DNA of 27,743 bases from Alteromonas_F sp964429915 (GTDB lineage Bacteria; Pseudomonadota; Gammaproteobacteria; Enterobacterales; Alteromonadaceae): NCBI GenBank assembly GCA_964429915.1, contig CAYSDZ010000036.1, positions 1 to 27,743 of the forward strand, written 5' to 3'. Each line of letters begins with the position of its first letter. Position 1 is the stretch's first letter. A model generated the notes under the pieces. The model did not search any database, was not told where the DNA came from, and was given only the letters and a program-made list of their open reading frames with translations. The translations under genes and the position numbers were made by a program. Shown here in pieces: positions 22,330 to 27,743 of this stretch.

Positions 22330-23682
22330 ATGTCGCATTTTGATTACATTTGTATTGGTGGAGGAAGTGGAGGCATTGCTTCTGCAAATAGAGCAGCAAA
22401 ACATGGCAAAAAGGTCGCTATTATTGAAGGGAAAGCGATGGGAGGCACCTGTGTGAATGTTGGTTGTGTGCCGAAAAAAGCCATGTGGTATGGCGCACAG
22501 GTTGCCGAAGCAATAAAATTATATAGCGCAGATTACGGTTTTGACGTTACGCTCAATGAGTACAGTTGGGAAACGATGAAACAAAACCGAGATGCATACA
22601 TTACTCGCATCCACGGCTCCTATGACCGCGTACTAGCCAATAACAATGTCACCGTTATTAACGGCTTTGCTCGCTTTGTTGACCATAAGCAAATAGAGGT
22701 TGACGGCAACATCTACACTGCCGACCATATTCTCATTGCAACAGGTGGCTACCCTGTTATCGATTCAGTGCCGGGAGCAGAATTCGGCATTACGTCAGAC
22801 GGCTTTTTTGAACTTGAAACGCAACCCAAACGAGTCGTAGTAGTAGGAGCTGGGTATATTGCTGTTGAACTTGCAGGCGTTATGCATGCATTGGGTAGCG
22901 AAACTCATCTTTTAGTGCGAAAAAATACGCCACTAAGAAGCTTTGACCCCATGTTGAGTGAAACGTTAACCGACATAATTACTCAAGAAGGACCCACTCT
23001 GCACACTCAAGCTAGCGTCAAACAGGTTGTTAAGTACGACGATGGAAGCCTGAATGTACACTTGGCAAACGGTGAGTCAATCAACGCTGATTGCTTAATT
23101 TGGGCCATCGGTCGTAAGCCCAATGCAGAACAACTCAACCTAAATGCCGCTGGCGTAAAGCTTGACGAAAAAGGCTATATACAGGTCGATAAGTTTCAAA
23201 ACACCAGTGCCGAAAACATTTATGCGGTAGGTGACATCATTGGCAAAGCAGAACTGACTCCTGTAGCCGTAAAAGCTGGAAGATTATTGTCAGAGCGCTT
23301 ATTCAATGGCAAGCCAGAAGCACACATGGATTACACAAGTATTCCTACCGTTGTGTTCAGCCACCCTCCCATTGGCACAATGGGGTTAACCGAGCCAGAC
23401 GCCATTACCCAGTTCGGAGAAGATAAAGTTAAAGTGTATAACTCTACCTTTACCTCGATGTACACTGCGCTTACTCGTCACCGGCAAGCTACCAAAATGA
23501 AATTGATTTGTGTAGGCGACGATGAAAAAGTAGTGGGTATTCACGGTATTGGCTATGCCATGGATGAAATTTTACAAGGCTTTGCCGTTGCTATGAAAAT
23601 GGGTGCGACAAAAGCAGACTTTGATGCCTGCGTAGCAATTCACCCCACCAGCGCAGAAGAGTTTGTTACCCTAGATACCTAG
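22330..23682 (+). CDS. gor: glutathione-disulfide reductase
   Basis: Gor reduces glutathione disulfide with NADPH, using FAD and an active-site disulfide. It has 450 residues, the same as E. coli. The N-terminal FAD motif GGGSGGIASANRAA is followed by the redox-active GGTCVNVGCVPKK (C42 and C47 or close). The NADPH motif is VVGAGYIAVELAG near 175, IYAVGDIIG is the second FAD block near 298, and the C-terminal dimer-interface acid/base HPTSAEEFVTL is present. The start MSHFDYICIGGGSGG has GGGGAAAA upstream. A partial duplication of its last codons follows the stop (see the repeat at 23668). Confidence 0.96.
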   Translation: MSHFDYICIGGGSGGIASANRAAKHGKKVAIIEGKAMGGTCVNVGCVPKKAMWYGAQVAEAIKLYSADYGFDVTLNEYSWETMKQNRDAYITRIHGSYDRVLANNNVTVINGFARFVDHKQIEVDGNIYTADHILIATGGYPVIDSVPGAEFGITSDGFFELETQPKRVVVVGAGYIAVELAGVMHALGSETHLLVRKNTPLRSFDPMLSETLTDIITQEGPTLHTQASVKQVVKYDDGSLNVHLANGESINADCLIWAIGRKPNAEQLNLNAAGVKLDEKGYIQVDKFQNTSAENIYAVGDIIGKAELTPVAVKAGRLLSERLFNGKPEAHMDYTSIPTVVFSHPPIGTMGLTEPDAITQFGEDKVKVYNSTFTSMYTALTRHRQATKMKLICVGDDEKVVGIHGIGYAMDEILQGFAVAMKMGATKADFDACVAIHPTSAEEFVTLDT

Positions 23683-23720
23683 TCTGGAATCGCAACCCTA
23701 GATACTTGCAAACTCTGGAA
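23668..23720 (+). repeat. imperfect tandem duplication of the gor 3' end
   Basis: ACCCTAGATAC occurs at 23668-23678 (last gor codons) and again at 23695-23705, 27 bp apart. Each copy is followed a few bases later by TCTGGAA (23683-23689 and 23714-23720). A shorter CTAGATA recurs at 24241-24247, where the integrase stub ends. Direct repeats at a gene 3' end beside an integrase are typical of attachment sites. Confidence 0.6.
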
Positions 23721-23767
23721 AATCCACTAGCCTATTTTTTATACAATCATAACTTAGAAAGTAGGCG

Positions 23768-24244
23768 GTGGTTTTTTCAGTAAAGTCTCCAGACTATAAA
23801 TCTTGCTTCTATGACCCCTTTAATAAAAAAATTGTCGAAATAAATTCAAAAGGATTTGAAACATTATATTTTGACAATGGGGAATACATTCGACCAGCTA
23901 ATCAATGGTTGAATTATTTAGTTAATATTAAAAAAGTTAAAGATGTCAGTGCGGCAGTAAGAGGAATGAAACGCTATTGGCACTTTCTGGAAAATAATAG
24001 TTTTTCTTGGAATGAGTTTCCCAAACAAAAATCAATAAAACCCACCTATTTGTATCGTAACCTTGATCTTTTAAAAGCAGTAAAATCAAATGATATAAAG
24101 GCATCTACAGCTACTTTGTATATCAACCAAGTCGTTCAATTTTATGTTTGGTGTATTCATCAAAGGCTTTTTATTGTAAATGAAGCTAATGCCCCTTTTG
24201 AGTCTGAAATAGGTTACAGGGCCTCATGTACAATGAAACACTAG
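23768..24244 (+). pseudogene. truncated tyrosine recombinase (N-terminal core-binding domain only)
   Basis: This is a 158-residue ORF from a GTG start. Residues about 40-145 have the pattern of the SAM-like core-binding domain of phage-type integrases: NQWLNYLVNIKKVKDVSAAV, GMKRYWHFLEN, then SNDIKASTATLYINQVVQFY and WCIHQRLF. The catalytic domain (R, HxxR, Y) is missing. The frame stops at 24244, and no continuation is visible in the 590 bp that follow. The gene is clearly more AT-rich than its neighbours, a sign of transfer. It lies 85 bp after gor, beside a duplicated gor end. It is best read as the stub of a lost or decayed integrative element. A small intact DNA-binding protein is a less likely alternative. 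Confidence 0.6.
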
Positions 24245-24520
24245 ATAGGTCATACTCACTCAGCACTTGTCACGCAAAATCAGATTGATTTTAGTAGTGT
24301 CATTACCAAGGGAAACTGTCGGTCTAACTACCGAGCGACTTTGTTGTATCAAAGTTTCAGTCAGCATGTAAACTTGCAATCGGTTTGACTGCTTTGAACC
24401 CACAGCCGAAACCGGTCATTAGCAAATATTTTTCTTTGCGCCCTTTTTGAGGATAAACGTCTCGTAACCCCACCTAGTCTTTATAAAACCGCCATGGTAG
24501 CAGTTGTGCAGCGATAATAA

Positions 24521-24580
24521 TGTTTGATAAAAAATAATATACTTTGATATTTTATAATATAGTTCGATAAATTTTCAGCG
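24521..24580. repeat. three imperfect 20-bp direct repeats
   Basis: Units 24521-24540, 24541-24560 and 24561-24580 share TTTGATA or TTCGATA at the same offset. Units 1 and 2 agree at 14 of 20 positions; unit 3 is more diverged. The 20-bp period is about two helical turns, so sites would lie on one face of the DNA. They could bind a recombinase or regulator, or be chance in AT-rich sequence. Confidence 0.4.
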
Positions 24581-24729
24581 AGGAGCTTAAAAGCACTTAA
24601 CGTTGCTTGGGTCTTTAGACTGTTTATGACGTAAAACGGACATTAGGGTAATCGGGTTCAAGAGGCTGAAAAGAGCGATCAGCGGTCATTGACTAAACAA
24701 AATCTATTTTTTATCTCAGATGTTGTGTT

Positions 24730-24762
24730 GTGAATTTCTAAGCTTTTGCTTAAGAAATTCAC
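24730..24762. repeat. bulged inverted repeat (large hairpin)
   Basis: GTGAATTTCT-AAGC pairs with GCTTA-AGAAATTCAC: 10 plus 4 bp with one bulged A and a TTTT loop. There is no T tract on either side, so it is not an ordinary terminator. It may be a structured end of the lost element. Confidence 0.6.
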
Positions 24763-24780
24763 TAGGAATGACAAAGTATA

Positions 24781-24816
24781 AGGTAACCATAAAGTCATAA
24801 GGCTTTATGGTTACTT
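24781..24816 (-). terminator. hairpin downstream of the YHS gene
   Basis: GTAACCATAAAG and CTTTATGGTTAC form a perfect 12-bp stem with an 8-nt loop, about 20 bp past the YHS stop. The T tract after it on the minus strand is weak (CTTATACTTT). It probably ends or stabilises the YHS transcript. Confidence 0.5.
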
Positions 24817-24834
24817 CCTGTGAAGACGAACACT

Positions 24835-25293
24835 TTATAAATCAGCGGCGGCAACATCCTTTATTTTAATCCAGTTCTTATCCGCCTTTTTAATGTTTCC
24901 TGGAATATCCTTTATCCACAGCGTTTTAATACTGTTATCTAAGTTCATGTAAAGCCGTCCATCAACAATCTCCCACACGGTTGGGTCGGCAATGAACTTT
25001 TTACCCACAGACGCTCCAAATGCACAGTAACCTCCATAAGCAGGTAAGAATTTCTCCTTATTTGCTTTAAATTTCTCTACATTTTCTTTACTTGAGAATA
25101 AGTAATTTACGCCATTGTGCTGGACAACGTGATTACCGTTACCTTGTAATGGTTTTTTGCCAGTATGGTAGCTAACTAGGTCATAACCACCAACACCGAC
25201 GACGCTATTTGGCTCCGCTGCCATTGATAGGGCGGATGTAAAAAGTAAAGCAGCGCTTGTGATAGCCATTAGTATTATTTTTTTCAAGTTCAT
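24835..25293 (-). CDS. exported YHS-domain protein
   Basis: This is a 152-residue protein with a clear signal peptide (MNLKKIILMAITSAALLFTS, cleavage near SMA/AEP). The mature part holds a YHS domain: VGGYDLVSYHTGKKPLQGN, then VNYLFSSKENVEKFKANKEKFLPAYGGYCAFG. Such exported YHS proteins are common next to redox or metal genes. Their role is poorly defined, though metal (copper or iron) binding is often suggested. The single Cys in GGYCAFG and the nearby His residues are the likely metal or redox site. It is preceded by AAAAGGAAAAA. A TTAACGTTAA palindrome lies 23 bp upstream (25316-25325). Confidence 0.85.
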   Translation of the reverse strand: MNLKKIILMAITSAALLFTSALSMAAEPNSVVGVGGYDLVSYHTGKKPLQGNGNHVVQHNGVNYLFSSKENVEKFKANKEKFLPAYGGYCAFGASVGKKFIADPTVWEIVDGRLYMNLDNSIKTLWIKDIPGNIKKADKNWIKIKDVAAADL

Positions 25294-25315
25294 GATTTTT
25301 TCCTTTTAAAGGTTG

Positions 25316-25325
25316 TTAACGTTAA
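25316..25325. promoter_or_regulatory. TTAACGTTAA palindrome upstream of the YHS gene
   Basis: A perfect 10-bp palindrome lies 23 bp before the YHS ATG, in the probable promoter region. It may be a regulator site. It is short and AT-rich enough that chance cannot be excluded. Confidence 0.3.
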
Positions 25326-25421
25326 ATTAAAAGACTCATTGTTTTAGATGATTTATTTACGATTAGTTAGTTAAATTTGGAATATGCAAAGCCCTCCTGT
25401 AGTCGCTATTTGTGTTTTAAG

Positions 25422-25838
25422 CTAAAGCATTACACTTGCTGCAATGGCTAGAATTGAAAACCAAGACACGAGATAGACGGGGGTGCGTAAATAAGGGACA
25501 CCTAAAATGTAAACTATGGCGTGCACAACACGCGCCCAGAAAAATATCGCGCACCAGTAAGCGATTGTTTCAACAGATGTTACTGTGTCGCCCATTAGAT
25601 AGTGAGAGCCAAAAACTACGGCTATAAAAGCAGGTAGAGTTTCAACCATATTTAGGTGAGCTCGCTGCGCTCGCTCAGCCCATAAAGGTTGTTGTGGCTT
25701 TTCGAATGGAAAGTTGTCAGGATAATTATTCAGGAACGTTAGAGGCCCCCAAACAAATAAGCGAGCAACAATGTAGGGTGCCCAAAGCAGCAGTGTCAAT
25801 ACACCACTTAGTGTTAGGTAAAAATAAATATCATGCAT
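25422..25838 (-). CDS. MAPEG-family integral membrane protein
   Basis: This is a 138-residue protein with four predicted membrane helices: about 5-30, 58-80, 88-112 and 118-138. It has the MAPEG-type segment ERAQRAHLNMVETLPAFIAVVFG, where the R-A-x-x-N-x-x-E pattern marks the glutathione-binding fold of this family. Bacterial members are mostly uncharacterised, and some are glutathione transferase-like. CGGAG precedes the ATG. It is divergent from the AraC-family gene across 180 bp, and 128 bp upstream of the YHS gene, which reads the same way. Regulation by that AraC protein is a reasonable inference. Confidence 0.88.
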   Translation of the reverse strand: MHDIYFYLTLSGVLTLLLWAPYIVARLFVWGPLTFLNNYPDNFPFEKPQQPLWAERAQRAHLNMVETLPAFIAVVFGSHYLMGDTVTSVETIAYWCAIFFWARVVHAIVYILGVPYLRTPVYLVSWFSILAIAASVML

Positions 25839-25894
25839 ATGATTGACTCCGTTAAGTTTTTATTGCGAGAGTCAAAGTATGAATAAAGCCTGCG

Positions 25895-25917
25895 GGTGCT
25901 TCGACGTTCAGAGCACC
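25895..25917. promoter_or_regulatory. inverted repeat between MAPEG and araC-type genes
   Basis: GGTGCT and AGCACC form a 6-bp inverted repeat with an 11-bp centre, about 60 bp from the MAPEG start and 100 bp from the regulator start. The position and spacing suit an operator serving both divergent promoters. A TATACT -10-like hexamer for the regulator gene is at 25981-25986, without a convincing -35. Confidence 0.35.
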
Positions 25918-26018
25918 TTATTTATTGTCCAATCGTCCATATCTTTGCAGACCGTCTAGTTAAGTGGACTATTTAGTGCTTATACTGCTTCCGCTGTTAG
26001 ATATTAAAAGGGTGTTAC

Positions 26019-26978
26019 ATGGATACATTAAGTCGGGTGCTAGATTCATTACATTTTAATGGTGCGTTTTATTTCGCGACTAACTTTTATGCGCCTTGGA
26101 GTGTGGAAGTCCCTGTATATAAAAACGCGGCTCGCTTTCATTATGTGACTCAGGGAAGTTGTTGGGTGCGAATTGAAGGTTGGGCAGATCCACAACAGCT
26201 TTTTTCTGGGGATATCATTGTTATTCCACATGGCGCTAGGCATATCCTTAGCGATACATCTGACCGTCCCCCTATTAGTCTTGATGAGGCTTTTGCTCAA
26301 GAAAGTTATGACGGACAGGGAATTTTCCAAATAGGAGAAGGCATATCACCTTATGCTACTCAGTTAGTATGTGGACACTTTGAATTCATTGAGCGTTTTA
26401 AACACCCTCTTATGACTCATTTACCTCACTGCATAATTAAACGAGAAAGTGATGGAATTGATTTTTCATGGTCAAGAGATACCTTACGCTTTCTATCCCA
26501 TACTGCGACGATGCAATACGACGGCAGCTCAGCAATCATTAAGCGCCTTTCAGAGGTTATTTTTATTCAAGTTGTCCGCTTTTGGAATCAAAGCAATGGG
26601 GTTAAAAAGGGATTTATTGCAGCGCTAGACGATAAACAGTTATCCAATGGCCTAAAAGCGTTTCATGACAACTACGCCGACGAATGGACAGTCGAAAAGT
26701 TAGCCAGTGAATCAGGCATGTCACGTTCGTTATTTTCTGAACGTTTTAAGCAATATCTCGACATGCCTCCCATGCAATATGTAACGAATTGGCGCATGCA
26801 AATTGCCAAACAAATGCTAATAGAGACTGATTTACCACTAGATGCTATAGCAACAGAGGTAGGGTATGAATCAGCCGCAGCTTTCAGCAAGGCCTTTAAG
26901 CGACTATTTGAGCAAACACCCGGTGAATATAAGCGTTTGGCTAATCACCTTGAAACACAAACAGTGGATAAGCAGTAA
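26019..26978 (+). CDS. AraC-family transcriptional regulator with cupin sensor
   Basis: This is a 319-residue cytoplasmic regulator. The N-terminal cupin-like domain (about 10-185) carries RFHYVTQGSCWVRIEG and LFSGDIIVIPHGARHILSD, the 'AraC_binding/cupin_6' pattern. The two C-terminal helix-turn-helix motifs are VEKLASESGMSRSLFSERFK and LDAIATEVGYESAAAFSKAF, with PGEYKR closing the domain. Members of this subgroup often sense small hydrophobic or reactive molecules; the inducer here is unknown. AAGGG precedes the ATG. It is divergent from the MAPEG gene. The next gene starts 1 bp after its stop. Confidence 0.92.
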   Translation: MDTLSRVLDSLHFNGAFYFATNFYAPWSVEVPVYKNAARFHYVTQGSCWVRIEGWADPQQLFSGDIIVIPHGARHILSDTSDRPPISLDEAFAQESYDGQGIFQIGEGISPYATQLVCGHFEFIERFKHPLMTHLPHCIIKRESDGIDFSWSRDTLRFLSHTATMQYDGSSAIIKRLSEVIFIQVVRFWNQSNGVKKGFIAALDDKQLSNGLKAFHDNYADEWTVEKLASESGMSRSLFSERFKQYLDMPPMQYVTNWRMQIAKQMLIETDLPLDAIATEVGYESAAAFSKAFKRLFEQTPGEYKRLANHLETQTVDKQ

Positions 26979-26979
26979 C

Positions 26980-27570
26980 ATGGCTATGCATATTAAGGTA
27001 TTTGATAGAACGCTTAGAGAGGTAAAGTCGTGTGATTACTGCAAAGAATATTTGCCCCATGGAGTGCGACCAGTTCTGCAGATAAGTCCGAGCGCCAAAA
27101 TTCTTATCGTAGGACAAGCACCGGGCTCAAAAGTCCATAAAACGGGCATTCCATTTGATGACCCAAGTGGGGACAGGTTGCGGTTATGGATGGGGATCGA
27201 TAAAACACTTTTTTACGACGAAACAAAAGTGGCCATATTACCCATGGGTTTCTGTTATCCGGGGACGGGAAAATCAGGTGATTTACCTCCAAGAAAAGAG
27301 TGTGCTGAAAAATGGCGGGAGAAACTTTTGGCGTTAATGCCAAACATAGAGCTTACTCTTGTGGTAGGCAAGTATGCGATGGATTGGCATTTACCTGATA
27401 GAAAAAACGACACGCTAACGAATACAGTTAAATCTTGGGGAGTACACTGGCCATATAAGTTGCCGCTGCCACACCCAAGTCCAAGAAATAATATCTGGTT
27501 AAAAAAGAATCCATGGTTCGAAGGAGAAATCATTCCAATACTGCAAAATAAAGTTGAGACTCTCCTTTAA
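26980..27570 (+). CDS. uracil-DNA glycosylase-family protein, probable Fe-S type
   Basis: This is a 196-residue protein from the ATG at 26980, 1 bp after the regulator stop (TAACATG), so translational coupling is likely. A longer frame to 26866 would overlap the regulator by over 110 bp and is not preferred. UDG motif 1 is GQAPGSKVHKTGIPFDDPSG (45-64), and motif 2 is HPSPRNN (165-171). Cysteines C18, C21, C92 and C108 follow the C-x2-C ... C-x15-C spacing of family 4/5 glycosylases that hold a 4Fe-4S cluster. The family removes uracil or other lesions from DNA. Motif 1 has GQAPG rather than the GEAPG or GEGPG of typical family 4 enzymes, so the substrate is open. Confidence 0.85.
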   Translation: MAMHIKVFDRTLREVKSCDYCKEYLPHGVRPVLQISPSAKILIVGQAPGSKVHKTGIPFDDPSGDRLRLWMGIDKTLFYDETKVAILPMGFCYPGTGKSGDLPPRKECAEKWREKLLALMPNIELTLVVGKYAMDWHLPDRKNDTLTNTVKSWGVHWPYKLPLPHPSPRNNIWLKKNPWFEGEIIPILQNKVETLL

Positions 27571-27743
27571 TAGTAGTCGAAGCCTCAATAGAGTCGGTTT
27601 ATATGCCCCTTAAATTAAGCCACCAGTCTGTTGGTGTCGAACATTGATAAATTAGAGGGTTCTACTCCGTAAAAAGGCCCGCTATACAGACTATACCCGT
27701 GATCAATGAAAACGCTTGATTTTCTTCGAATAGGGGATCAAGC
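27571..27743. other. non-coding tail of window
   Basis: No gene is visible in these 173 bp. A 7-bp inverted repeat (GCTTGAT at 27714-27720, ATCAAGC at 27737-27743) touches the edge, so I cannot tell whether it is part of a terminator. Confidence 0.4.

Larger units (their letters stand above)
24245..24834. other. 590-bp non-coding AT-rich stretch, probable element remnant
   Basis: No credible gene is seen on either strand. The stretch holds three 20-bp-spaced GATA-centred repeats (24521-24580), a bulged hairpin (24730-24762) and a perfect 12-bp hairpin (24783-24814). CGGTCATT occurs twice (near 24413 and 24683). A 45-codon open run from about 24250 shows no recognisable motif. Base use resembles the integrase stub more than the flanking core genes. 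Confidence 0.6.

Noticed and set aside
24521..24580. AT-rich repeats as a replication origin
   Set aside because: No DnaA boxes, no rep gene nearby, and only three weak repeats.
26866..26979. Longer start for the uracil-DNA glycosylase homologue
   Set aside because: It would overlap the end of the AraC-family gene by over 110 bp; the ATG at 26980 gives the normal N-terminus with C18/C21 in place.
1..27743. CRISPR arrays, tRNA or rRNA genes, complete insertion sequences
   Set aside because: No regularly spaced repeat-spacer array, no cloverleaf-like sequence and no transposase was seen by reading both strands.

Overview
The window looks like a chromosomal segment of a marine gammaproteobacterium of the Alteromonadaceae (Alteromonas, Glaciecola or Paraglaciecola type). 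The reasons are the E. coli-like ribosomal gene order and leaders, the sodium-motor gene motX beside rnr, the ubiD-fre pair, the ubiE-ubiJ-ubiB operon, many acidic exported proteins, and a moderate GC content. The family assignment is inferred from gene content and protein similarity recalled from known families. No search was run.

Region 1 (1-6150, minus strand) is the complete spc ribosomal operon: rplN-rplX-rplE-rpsN-rpsH-rplF-rplR-rpsE-rpmD-rplO-secY-rpmJ. The start of the alpha operon follows (rpsM, cut by the window edge, behind a conserved alpha-type leader). A promoter with an extended -10 and a GC-rich discriminator precedes rplN. The S10 operon, which abuts rplN in E. coli, is absent. 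Upstream of rplN there is a strong terminator and then an unrelated acidic DUF4397 lipoprotein gene with its own promoter.

Region 2 (7877-11998, minus strand) holds rnr-rlmB (RNase R and a 23S rRNA methyltransferase, coupled by TAATG). Upstream is motX, a polar flagellar Na+ motor T-ring protein with a near-consensus sigma-28 promoter. A small conserved protein of the TIGR02647 family follows, divergent from ubiD.

Region 3 (12133-15745, plus strand) holds ubiD (ubiquinone decarboxylase), fre (flavin reductase) and an exported M28-type metallopeptidase with a C-terminal FN3-like domain and a substituted first zinc ligand. A bidirectional terminator separates it from a cold-shock protein gene.

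Region 4 (16321-22164, minus strand) holds the overlapping ubiE-ubiJ-ubiB ubiquinone operon, then prlC (oligopeptidase A) with a divergent 3-methyladenine glycosylase-like gene. Divergent from prlC is gor (glutathione reductase).

Region 5 (23683-27743) is the accessory part. The gor 3' end is partly duplicated. Next comes an AT-rich stub of a tyrosine recombinase (N-terminal domain only) and about 590 bp of non-coding sequence with three 20-bp-spaced repeats and two large hairpins. Then come an exported YHS-domain protein, a MAPEG membrane protein, a divergent AraC-family regulator, and a Fe-S-type uracil-DNA glycosylase homologue coupled to it. This part most resembles a decayed integration site. 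I do not see a complete novel system in it, and the most testable oddities are listed as findings.
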